A stretch of 64,000 nt of DNA from Otis tarda (lineage: Eukaryota > Chordata > Aves > Otidiformes > Otididae). Below, piece by piece: positions 10,504 to 20,941 of this stretch. The notes beneath the pieces are model-generated. The model saw nothing but the letters and a program-made list of their open reading frames with translations, was not told the origin of the DNA and did not search any database. The DNA lies in contig CM048591.1 in the NCBI GenBank assembly GCA_026413225.1, positions 36,301,803-36,365,802 of the forward strand. The letters run 5' to 3'. A program made the translations under genes and the position numbers. The first letter of the stretch is position 1, and each line of letters starts with the position of its first letter.

Positions 10504-12337
10504 GTAATCATAGAATCATAGAATGGTTAGAGTTGGAAGGGACCTTTAAAGGTCATCTAGTCCAACCCCCCCTGCAAGGAGCAGGGACATCCCTGACTAG
10601 ATCAGGTTGCTCAGAGCCTCATCCAACCTGGCCTCGAACGTTTCCAGGGATGGGGCATCCACCACCTCTCTGGGCAACCTGTTCCACTGTTCTACAACTC
10701 GCATTGTAAAAAAATTTTTTCCTAATATCCAATCTAAATCTACCTCCCTCTATTTTAAAACCATTACCCCTTGTCCTATCACAACAGGCCCTACTGAACA
10801 CCCTCTCCCCATCTTTCTTGTAGGCCCCCTTGAGGTACTGGAAGACCACTGTAAGGTCTCCCTGGAGCCTCCTCTTCTCCAGGCTGAACAGCCCCAACTC
10901 TCTCAGCCTGTCCTCATACGAGAGGTGCTCCAGCCCTCTTATCATCTTTGTGGCCCTCCTCTGGACCTTCTCCAACATGTCCATGTCCTTCTTATATTGG
11001 GGGCTCCAGAACTGGACACAGTACTCCAGGTGGGGTCTCACCAGGGCAGAGTAGAGGGGGAAATCAGCTTAGCTTTGTTGGTTTTTGTATTTACTGCACT
11101 AGGAATACATCTTAAATTACAGTTTAGTGAGCTTTGGAAGTAGGAACATTCAGTACTTTGTTTCTATATTACCATGACCTCTGTTTTAAATTACGCTATT
11201 TGTCTAACTGCAAAGTAAATACTCAGGAATAATATATATTAATGAGATTAAGATGATTAAGGAGAATGACAGAAAAATAAATCAGATCTATAATGTTAAT
11301 TAGTGACCTTCTACTAATAAAAGACTGGGAACATAAATGAAATATTCAAAACAAGACCAGTAAGCATGTAATGGTATATCTTTATCACAACTTTTCAGCC
11401 ATAAATTGAATATCACAAATTGCTGAGAAATTTCCAGAAATATGTAAAGCCATAAATGTCTCTGCTCTGTGGTGCTTGTAGTTGTCTGTTCCTGACTCAC
11501 CTTTCCTTTTGTACATAAGTAAATGTCTTTGAAATGTCTTTCTGCAAAAGTAGAAAAGTACTTCAATTTTGTACATAAAGACTTAATCTGGAACATAGTT
11601 TCTCACCACCCCAGTTTCTCAACAAGTAAAATGGATTTTAGAAGCTAAAATAGCTCACCCACAGGTGAGGTGTTCTTGACTGATTGCAAGGTGTTTAGTG
11701 ACTTCCAGACAAAAGCTGCTATCCAAGAGCAAAGTAATATTGACAGTATCCGTAGGCCTCCCCACTGGTTGGTCATTTTGATCCTCTCCTGTGCAACCAT
11801 TTCGGAAACAATCTGTTCAGGGTGAAAAATTGATGTACCTTACTAAAAATAAATGAAAAAAAGACGTAAGAAAGTTCCTGAGGGAAGAAAGCCCAAATAG
11901 TTTCCCATTCTGTTTGGTGCCATATTCCAAAATAGCTGAGCACCACCTCTGTTAACCCATAAGCCCCAGTACTTTGTCCAAGCAGAGCAGAGTGGCTCCA
12001 GATGGAACTGACAGGGTGTTACTGAGTATATCCAGTATGGGACAGATGGCCACAAGCCAAGTAGCCAACGCTGAGAGAGTGACACTGTGAGAGAAATCCA
12101 GTGGCAAAATGTGCAAACCAAGCAAATGTGCAGATAAAAAAGAAAAAAAATTGTGTCGATTTTATACCTTACCCATAACTACCAAATTTTATGGATAATT
12201 TATGTTCAGGGTTGGGTGTTCCTGCATCATATTTTGATTTCTGTTGTACACATAATTCTGTTGCATATTCCCCTTTTATTTACCACTCTTGTGGCATATC
12301 ACACATACCTTTTTTTTTTTTCTTCATTTTTCCCCAG
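10504..12337 (+). other. ADAMTSL1: Intron (1.8 kb), about one third CR1
   Basis: Phase-0 intron. Its first 560 bases are almost all an antisense CR1 fragment that starts within about three bases of the splice site. The rest (11068-12337) is AT-rich with nothing recognisable. The acceptor TTTTTCCCCAG follows a long pyrimidine tract. Confidence 0.9.
10506..11067 (-). mobile_element. CR1 LINE, 5'-truncated 3' fragment (antisense)
   Basis: Begins with the CR1 3' tail in reverse complement (ATCATAGAATCATAGAATGG), then GTTGGAAGGGACC, the hallmark 3' end of avian CR1, and runs back through the C-terminal part of the reverse-transcriptase ORF. On the - strand, 10619-11041 still translates for 140 codons of recognisable CR1 pol C-terminus (for example [20 protein letters not shown]). 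It is truncated near 11067. It closely resembles the copy at 36924-37455, so the two belong to one fairly young subfamily. It cannot be autonomous. The tail edge touches the 5' splice site at 10504. Confidence 0.95.
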
Positions 12338-12485
12338 TGCACTGTGACCTGTGGACAAGGACTCAGATACCGCGTGGTCCTTTGCATTGATCACAGAGGG
12401 ATACATACAGGAGGCTGTAGTCCTAAAACAAAGCCACACATAAAAGAAGAATGCATCGTACCCACTCCTTGCTACAAACCTAAAG
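12338..12485 (+). CDS. ADAMTSL1: ADAMTSL1 exon: TSR4 core
   Basis: A 148-nt exon, entry phase 0, exit phase 1. It starts exactly at the first TSR cysteine with CTVTCGQGLRYRVVLCI (O-fucosylation motif CTVTCG) and ends CIVPTPCYKPK plus the first base of a Glu codon. Cysteines are at the positions expected for the six-cysteine TSR fold. The acceptor is CCCCAG|TGC and the donor AAAG|GTAATG. With the WLAQEWSP of the previous exon it completes TSR4. Confidence 0.97.
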
Positions 12486-12964
12486 GTAATGAGGCAGAAC
12501 GGTTCTCATAAATTTTTCAGAACTCTTCCATATTGAGCAGGATTGTTTTGTTGCTGGTAGCACCGTTGCCACCTGCTCTGAGTTGTGAGTTTGCACCCTT
12601 AAGGCCTGCCATTCCTATTCCAGTCTACCTGCTAGCAACTTTGAGTGAGTGCTAGCCCCTTCCTCCTTCTTACAGACTCTGGGGTTCTCACTGTTAATTT
12701 GTGATCCAGCAGACTAAGCAATTTAAATGTAAATTTTGCCATAGTGTAAGCAGGTTTGACCTCACTGATTGTGTCTGCGCTAAATTTGCCGTGTATTTTA
12801 AAAGGAATTAAATATATGATTCTGTGATATAAATAACATCTGTGGTAAAGAAATGTAACCATAATTTTAAAGTGCCTGTTCACAACGTGGACCTTGAAAT
12901 AGGTCACAAACAAGCATTGTATATCCCAACATGAAATCCCCCTTACTACCAAGGCTGCAAAATT

Positions 12965-13028
12965 TCATAGAATCATAGAATGGTTTGGGTTGGAAGGGAC
13001 CTTCAAAGATCTTCTAGTCCAACCCCCA
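12965..13028 (-). mobile_element. CR1 LINE 3' tail fragment (antisense)
   Basis: About 64 bp: TCATAGAATCATAGAATGG followed by TTTGGGTTGGAAGGGACC and CTAGTCCAACCCCC, the standard reverse-complement 3' end of CR1. Severely 5'-truncated; no coding sequence remains. Confidence 0.93.
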
Positions 13029-16000
13029 AATTTGGCAGATTGTTTTACTTGAAGCAACTTAAAGCAAGAAGTACTCCACTTTTGTATGGAAATGTCTCTT
13101 GACTTGGGTCTCAGGCAGTGATACTGGGGTAAATCCCCCACATTTTGTAAAGAGAAGGAGAAAATATTTCTGCAACTGTTTGGAGGTTCTTAGGTGTTAG
13201 AAAAAGTCCTGGAGACTGGATTGGATTAATGGGCAGTGGCCAGGTTCAGCAGACATAGGTATTTGACTGTTTCCACAGGTGTATGAGCGTGCATGTGTTT
13301 GTGCGTGTATACAACTCTATCAACACAACCTCTGTGTCTGTATGCTAACTAATTTATGGAAACTTGTGGGCTACAGCTATGCAGGTGAACTTAATTTCCC
13401 TAAACTGGAGACTTAAGCCATACCATAAGAAGAAATCAATTCCTCTTTAAAAAATGAGCTGCTATCCTAATACATATTAAGACCACTTACTGTGAAGCCC
13501 TGTGAAGTAAGAGTGACCCACGATCTTGTGCTCATCCAAGATGGAACAGTGAAATTTGAAATTATAATTTCTGCACTCAGTGGCCGAAGATGGGCAGACT
13601 TGCCAAGTTTTGAGATTCCAGGTTATCTGGACCATGAGAATTCACTGTGTCTGCCAGCCACCAAAGTGGCGTAACCCAGACGCAGGGCCTCTGGGGAGCA
13701 ATGGATGTGCTTGCACTGTATTTTGCTCTCCAACATGAGCTCACTCTGTCCACCTTCCAAGATGGAAAAAAAAAAGGCACTGCGATTATGTTAGTGTGAC
13801 TCTGAGCCTCATACAGACATTCAGTGGGTTTGGGCTCAGTCAGTCAGCTGCTTTTATGGAGCTTTATCTGCTTATGGTGTTCAGACCACAGGTAAAGCAA
13901 GATGCCTGTAGCATACAGTGTAATCAAAATGCAGTTAAGACATCCCAAAAAAAGAAAAAAATTCAGATATTGCAAACCATCCACAATTGACTTCTGCCTA
14001 GGGGACCTGAGAAGGGCGCAGGACCATCTAGGAACGCTTTGCTTTCCTGCATCTGTCGAGAAGTCTCTACCAATGGGACTTGCCTGGGAACAAAGTAAAT
14101 TGCTGTTTGCTGGAAGCCCACCATTGCAACAGGGTGGCATCTTTGCCCTGGATAAACTCTTATGCCGCTCTTTGCAGTACATATGTGAGTAATTTCTGAT
14201 TAGAGGCAGTTATTTCTTCCTTTTTTTTCCCATGGGATAGAAAGTTCTGTGTGACGTGTACTCTTTCACTTGAGTTTAATTTTACTCTTTATCTTGGTTC
14301 TGCAATGGTGTCACACTTCTCTCTCCATAATGCAAGTGGTAATGTAGACCCATGTACCTGAAGGCTGAATCATGCTTTCTGAAGAGAATTGAACCAGATG
14401 ATAACCAGAAGTCTCTTCTATTCCATTATTCTATTTATATGCTGGAAGTTTGTCATTTTTATTTCACAAATCTAGAATTAGAAACTTAGAGTGGTGGAGG
14501 TAGCAAACTACCTCTTCTATTTTGAATGTTTTAATCTTAGCTTTCTTTTTCTTTCTGGAGCTGGATTAACATAAAGCAGAAAAACAACCTTCTGCTGACT
14601 GAAAAAGCAAGACAAAAAATGTGTAATTCATTCTTGTTTTAACACACTGTTCTAAACAGAAATAGAATGCCAATAGCTCATGTAATCTATTTCCTTTTAG
14701 TTTATTCAAGCACTGAGACACTTTATCTTACTCCAATAATGGGAAAAAAACAGGGTATTCCTGGATTAAGTAATGATTTTCATTTTTAATAGAGAAGATA
14801 TACCGATGTAATAGAACTTTCCGTATAATATAGGATTTAAGTGTTTTTACTGGAACTGTTTTATAAAAGAAGAGATTTTACTTTAATCTCCAAAGGTAAA
14901 AATTCCTCCTTAGCTTATGTTAGGACTGCTTTTTATTCTTTTTTTTTTTGTCAAAGGACACTGTACAACATCAACATTTCTAATCCTCTAACAAATTTTA
15001 CAGTGTAGATGAGAATTAACTACACCTGTAAAAAAGAAAAGTTATTTTAAAAGTCACATAACAGGCAACAGTACACAAGAGCCTTTGCTTTTTACAAGCA
15101 CTTGCATCCAAGAAAAAAAAGCTTTCCAAAACCCATAAAACAAGCTACAGAACATATAAATAGAAATATCTCCTACATATTTTGGATAACAAATGCAGTA
15201 AAATATAGATTAAACTGAGAGCTGTGCTGGCAAATATTCATGCTTAAATGGCTCTAATAAATATGTTAGAGTAAGAGCTTGGCAAGCTGTTTCTAAGGAA
15301 GAGGCATAGTAGTTCTATTACTGTCCCTTCTTTCCTCAGTTAATAACTTGCTCCAAGGAAATTTGCTTGACTAAAGTTGCAGTAGCTGTGAAATCAAGTT
15401 GTAAGTTGTTTTTCCTCTATGATAAGACTGACAAAATTTCATGTGCCTGTGTGAAAAGTTCACTGTTGTGCACAACAGAGTCACAGAACATTTTCAACTA
15501 TTCCGAATTACATTAATCTTCTCCTGTTGATGAGTACAAATCATGCATTATATAAACCCAAAAGGCTTAGGTGATATGTGAGTGGCAAATAGGTCTGGCC
15601 CTGGCTCTCCTCAGTGGTCTGAGTCTCACTCACTTTTATTTGTGGGTTTTTTTCCCCCTGATCCTAGCTCAGAATGTTTTGTTGAAATGCAGAGCTCCTT
15701 CTCAAATTATAGTGCCAAATTTGCTCTTGCTTTATACCCCTGTAGAGCTAAAACAGCTTCACCGTCTTCAGCTCAAATGTTCCACTTTGACACCGCATGA
15801 AAGCAGAGTTTGGCTCACGAAGCAGCGTGGCCCTGCGCTCCCAGAGCAGAGCAGCTCATTACACTGCGCACATATCCTGGAGGGGAAGAAAAGCAGCTCT
15901 ACTGTTTTCCATCAGAAATGACAGAAAAAGTATCAAGCTTGTTTTTTTAAATCCGCATAGCTGATGAACTGATAAAGTTGAAAAGTATAGCTGGGGCATT

Positions 16001-16397
16001 TTATTATGGTTTCTCTGTTTTTCTGTGCTATCACTCATCAAATAAGAATTTTTTTCCTTTTTGTAATCTGTCAAAACCAAGCTTAATGTGTTTTCTGAGG
16101 TTCTAAAATTTAAGGGTAAACACAAGGAGTTTATACATTTTGCCTTTGCAGTGTCAATGGAAGCCTGTTACGCTTGCAAGACTCCCTCCAAAAAATACCT
16201 TCCAAAGTGTTCCTTTGCCCACTTTTAGTAGTCCTTTAGTATTCCTTTGCCTAGGCCTATTTGAAAGCCTGCTTTTACAGCCTGGTTGTATAGCCTGAGA
16301 AGTGACTTAATTTGCCTTTATTTTAGAACACCATGGCTGCAACAGTGAACTATCTGGCCATATGACCTTGTACGCGTTAGAGTCCATGTGATGAAAG

Positions 16398-16444
16398 AGT
16401 TTCTTTCTCTCTCTCCTACTCTCCTTTCTCTCTCTTTCTTCTTT
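16398..16444. repeat. CT-rich low-complexity tract
   Basis: Nearly pure pyrimidine run of TTTC and TC units, about 130 bases upstream of the 16574 exon. Too far to be the main polypyrimidine tract, but it could bind PTB-like factors (inference). Confidence 0.7.
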
Positions 16445-16573
16445 GAGCTCAGCCTTCATGCAGAGGAAGGCGCATGTGCATCACAGGCACGCTCGATGAG
16501 AGAGGGGAGGCTGGCACACATAGCAGCATTACTGCATGCATCCTGTTTTCTCATGCTTGTGTTTGTTCCATAG

Positions 16574-16658
16574 AGAAACTTCCTGTGGAAGCAAAGTTGC
16601 CATGGTACAAGCAGGCTCAAGAGCTGGAGGAAGGAGCAGTGGTGTCTGAAGAACCATC
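16574..16658 (+). CDS. ADAMTSL1: ADAMTSL1 exon: linker after TSR4
   Basis: An 85-nt exon, entry phase 1, exit phase 2. With the previous base it reads EKLPVEAKLPWYKQAQELEE and ends SEEP plus two bases of a serine codon. Charged, Glu-rich and cysteine-free; it links TSR4 to TSR5 and is nearly identical to remembered human ADAMTSL1. The donor is TC|GTAAGT. Reading straight through this donor gives TCG TAA, that is Ser then stop, so an unspliced transcript would end the protein here after four TSRs (see findings). Confidence 0.96.
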
Positions 16659-17081
16659 GTAAGTCTTAAAAATTTGCTTACAACAGGTTCTCATGATGCG
16701 GGGATCTGGGGCTTGCGCTGAACTAGCACAATCTCTTGAAATTGTATTTGGCTTTCATTAAAGGGTAAAGGCTAAACCCAACCCTGGGGAAATCAATGGG
16801 CCTAAGACTGTGTCACACTTAGGTATGAAAAGACAGAATTCAAGAGGGCAAATGCAGATTTGAGTAAAAATATACATGTTTTATTTAAGGTCATTTACAA
16901 TAATATTAAGACGAGAGTTTGTCTGCCTAGGTAGTTATATGTTCCCCACCACCGCTGTGTCTCCGCAGCTCGGCACCTTTATTTATTCTCACAACACTCC
17001 TGTGAAGTAAGCGATTAAATACAGGGCAGACAGTGATGATTCCCCCTCACTTCTTCTCTCAGGATGAGTGTAGTAGCAGCA

Positions 17082-17087
17082 AATAAA
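17082..17087 (+). promoter_or_regulatory. ADAMTSL1: Candidate intronic polyadenylation signal
   Basis: AATAAA 424 bases after the exon ending 16658; overlapping AATAAA copies follow at 17372-17377 and 17376-17381. Intronic cleavage here would yield an mRNA ending at the TAA at 16660-16662. The hexamer is common in AT-rich introns, so this is only suggestive. Confidence 0.25.
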
Positions 17088-18180
17088 ATGAATTAACTTC
17101 AGCAGAAAATAAACTAGAAACCTCAGCCTTGTGATCTGGATTGCCTTATCATCACTTCTCTCATTTTCCCCTCTCTACTTTTCTCACTGTTTCATGGTCT
17201 TTGCCCATCCACTTTTGCAAGGTGGATCTCAGTCACCACCTTGTCCCCCATTAGTAGCTCTTCCTCCTGCTGCAAACTCTTTCGGATAGCAGGTTGGCCT
17301 ATGTATATGTATGGACAATCCCCTCACATTAGGGCTGCCTGAAATGATGGAAACTATGCATTTTCCTCCTGAATAAATAAAATTAAGTAATTACATCCCT
17401 TAACTGTAACTTTTTGTTTTTTCTTTTCCTATTTGTTTGTCCTCTGTTTTGTGAAAAAATTACCATGAATTTAGAAAGAGGTGGAGGGCATTAAATAGTT
17501 ACAGGTAGTGCTGAAGGAAAAAATATTGCAATAGGAAGATGGAAAAGAACTCTTGCACATAGAGTTGATACTTGCCTTTTTAATAGATTAACAAGAAAAT
17601 CTGATTGTATGAATCTGACCTGGTGTAGCCAGGATTTTCACATAGTGCTATTGAAAATACTCTTTATAGGTTTCTGCATGTGCTCCATTTCGTTAATAGC
17701 AAGACCACTTATAAAAACTAAGTGGTTTTTAAAAACCCTTAGAATTTCATTCAAAATTTACTTTTATTTTCATTTATAGATAATCAATCTTCCTTAGCCC
17801 AATAAAATTGCAATGAAAAGGAAGCTGCACTAGAACTGGTGTACTGTATAAACCTTTAGCAATGAGGCTGAGATCTTAAAAATACAGTTATAATTATGTT
17901 TTCAATTTTTTTATTCTGAACTGTGGTAAAAGCATGCTATAATTGTAACCTCTGTACACATCTTTAATCAGTATCCAGTTCCCCATGGCTGAGCACATGT
18001 CATTTTTAATTGCAACTGCAATTGTGTATTAGACTAAAAAACATTATTAATTATGCAATATAATTGCAGTTTTGGCATGGTTAATGTGAATTAAAGTAAT
18101 TTGAAACTGGAACATTGAATTAGAGCTAGAGACGTATATAATAAAACCCTCAAAATAAAAATTATTTTAATCCAACTGCA

Positions 18181-18282
18181 TATATATATATGAATATGCA
18201 CATATACACACACATATATACACACGCACATTTATGCACAGATATACAAACACTTATATTCATATGTGTGTATATATATATT
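18181..18282. repeat. TA/CA microsatellite with inverted arms
   Basis: Degenerate TATA, CACA and CATATA repeats; the 5' part carries TATATACACAC and the 3' part GTGTGTATATATATA, so the ends can pair as an imperfect hairpin of about 100 bp. Confidence 0.85.
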
Positions 18283-18385
18283 AGTAGCAGCTGTCGGAAT
18301 TAATATAATGAGATATTTAACTGTTTCCAGAGTTTCATAGACTTTGTAGGTGGATTCATTAAAAGTCAAAGTCTAGAAAATTCGG

Positions 18386-18412
18386 TATTTGTGAACGTAA
18401 AGTTCACAAATA
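18386..18412. repeat. Perfect 11-bp inverted repeat (hairpin)
   Basis: TATTTGTGAAC (18386-18396) and GTTCACAAATA (18402-18412) pair exactly around a 5-base loop, GTAAA. Confidence 0.85.
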
Positions 18413-20878
18413 TTTGTAAAGTGCAGTTTGTTTTCTTGTGGCTATACTAAACCACTTAGCTAAATGTGCATTTATTATACTGTAAATAACCCCTGGAAGT
18501 ATAGATAAAAACAGATGTATTATCAGGAAGTTTATCAAAAGGAATCATACTGATATGTGGTCATATCTGGAACAATTTGTTACACTAAGAAATATTTTAG
18601 ATAAATTTTGTAATTAATGTTGACAGTACTGTAGAAAAACAGCATAGTAATATATATATGAGTGTATGTAGCTTTAAATCGTAACAAGAAGGGATTTGTA
18701 GAGAATAGGCATAATCTGAAGGGAAAGATGAAGAGGCTTTTCATTATCATTATATGTATTTTAGTAAAATATTCTGGAAAGCCTTATGGGTGTATTACTT
18801 GTGGTATTAAAACAGACCTTGAGAGATATAAAGGGAAATGGGTTTAAGAACTTTAAAATGTTTTAAGTGCAGCTATGACACCTCCTCACTTCATAGTTCA
18901 CTACTTTGCTGCAATAAAGGCTCTGTTTTGCAAAGACATCCTAATCTTTTTACCCCATCTCATGCAACACACTGGGGATACTCACATACCAATGTGAGTC
19001 CAGACTAGGTTCATTCTCCCATGGGGTGACATTTTGTACATTTTTTTCTCCTTGCAAAGCACAACTTTTGGAGCATGTGTAAGCCTGGAGATATTCATGC
19101 TTTGTGTTTAGTTTGGAATGATTTTTAGTGATAAGGCATGAGACAGAAAGACCAAATAAAAGCTTAGAAGATTTGTGCTGAAGGGCAATCCATGCAATCC
19201 TCGTCTGTAAACTATAACAACCATCTGCATATTGTTCCAGAATAGCTAATCTGTTGACAATGACCTTGAGCAGTGAACTTCCACATAAAATTGGTTTTGG
19301 TGCCTCACTATTAATAGTGCTTTTCATTAATGTCTAACTTTAAACAGTTATTCATTTTATGTCCTGGTTATTGAAAAACTATATGTAATAACATAAAAAA
19401 GGAGTCAAAACATTCAGAACTCACCAAGATACAACCAACTGTCAATTTTGATGCCAGTTTTATAGCACCACTTGTCCTCATTCAGCTGTGTAGTGATTCC
19501 AGATACACCAAGTAGTTCAAAAGTAAGGTGTGTTTCACGATAATGCACCTTTTGGCCTGTGTTTCTGCAGCTATGTGGAGACATAATGTAATCCCCCATG
19601 GCCTACCATGCTGACACATGTCAGGCAATCACCCACATATTTTGGCTGATGAAGGATCAGTCCAAAGTGTAGGTGCATGCTAATTTGAGGGTCGGAACAA
19701 CCATGAGTTCTTAAATCAGGCACTAGCTGGTGTAAGACAGTGTGTGATGCTGTTTTGCTGACTGTGAATTTGAATACCTAGAACATGACCATCAATTTCT
19801 TACTACCTTACGCCTTAACATGTTGTAATGTGTTACTTTGCTGGAAATATTTTCAGCAAATGTACCAGGGCTTGTAAATAACAGTTCAAGTTGCTTGGTC
19901 CCCCTCTTCTAAGGAAGCCATTTCTTTCCTATGACTCAGTAGAGCAGAGCCAGCTGAGCAGGGTTTGAGGGTGGGAGTTGAGCTGGGCAGCCAGGATGGG
20001 CTTTCTGTGAGACCCTGCTTCTTTTCTCAGTGGGGACAGAAGGATGGGCAGAGGAGAGGCAGCATGGAGGGGAAAGGGAGCCGTTGTAGAGCAGAAGGAA
20101 CAGCAGAAGGCCTCCAGTGGCGTGGTAAGCCAGATGCTGAAAAGGCAGCACTGGGTGCTCATGAGCCTGTTTGCTTGAGGTTGGAGTAATGGAAGTTTCT
20201 TCAGATAAGCTGTACTTATGTGATTTTCCTATTTGCTCTGTGTTGGTGCAATAATTACCAATTTCATGATTGCACTTGGGCAGATGTCAGTGAGGACTCA
20301 TTCTTTTCCTACACTTCGTCTGAGGCACTTCCCGAGCTTTCTTATGCCACCAAGCCACTGCACTCATTCTTTCTAGCCAGTAGACCATTCTTCCCCTGCC
20401 ACTGTCACCCTCACTTCCTTGTTATTCTTCAGGCAGAGCAGGCAAACCCCATCTATAATAAACTCTGTTGTCCTTCTCAAAGTTTATTTTTGATTGGAAG
20501 TTTAAAAGCTAAATATGAGCATTTTTTAAGATTTCTTCTGTGCAGTGAGTTCTTATATTTGTGAATCTCTATATTGCTGTCTTGTGACTTTTGTGACTTT
20601 CTATTGAATACAGTTTTCGTTGGGAAATTGCATACTATGAGTTACAAAGTTACTTTTTTTATGTTGTCCTTCCATGTGTAATTTGTGATCATTCTTAAAT
20701 GTGTACTGCTAGAGCAGCAGACACCTAATTTTTATTCGATCTACATGTACTGCCTTCCATTATTTATTTATTCAGGAGTTTCTCAAGGAAGCAAGTCTTA
20801 GAGTTTAATTTTGTCTGTATGTGTCTGTCTGTCAGTTGCCTTCCTCTTCCTTCAGTAATGTCTGAATTTATTCCTATT

Positions 20879-20941
20879 AACTGAATTTGACAGAGGTATA
20901 AAGTTATCACAGGGAATTTTACCCCTCTGTCAAATTTAGTT
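20879..20941. repeat. 18-bp inverted repeat (hairpin, one G:U)
   Basis: AACTGAATTTGACAGAGG (20879-20896) is the reverse complement of CCTCTGTCAAATTTAGTT (20924-20941) except for one position that would be a G:U pair in RNA. The loop is 27 bases. Size and shape are compatible with a small pre-miRNA-like hairpin or a miniature inverted-repeat remnant, but no flanking target duplication is visible. Confidence 0.85.

Larger units (their letters stand above)
12486..16573 (+). other. ADAMTSL1: Intron (4.1 kb)
   Basis: Phase-1 intron. It contains a 64-bp CR1 tail (12965-13028) and a CT-rich run at about 16398-16444 that lies upstream of the acceptor CATAG at 16573. Short ORFs, for example at 13844-14192 on both strands, show no recognisable domain. 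Otherwise AT-rich with nothing identifiable. Confidence 0.85.
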
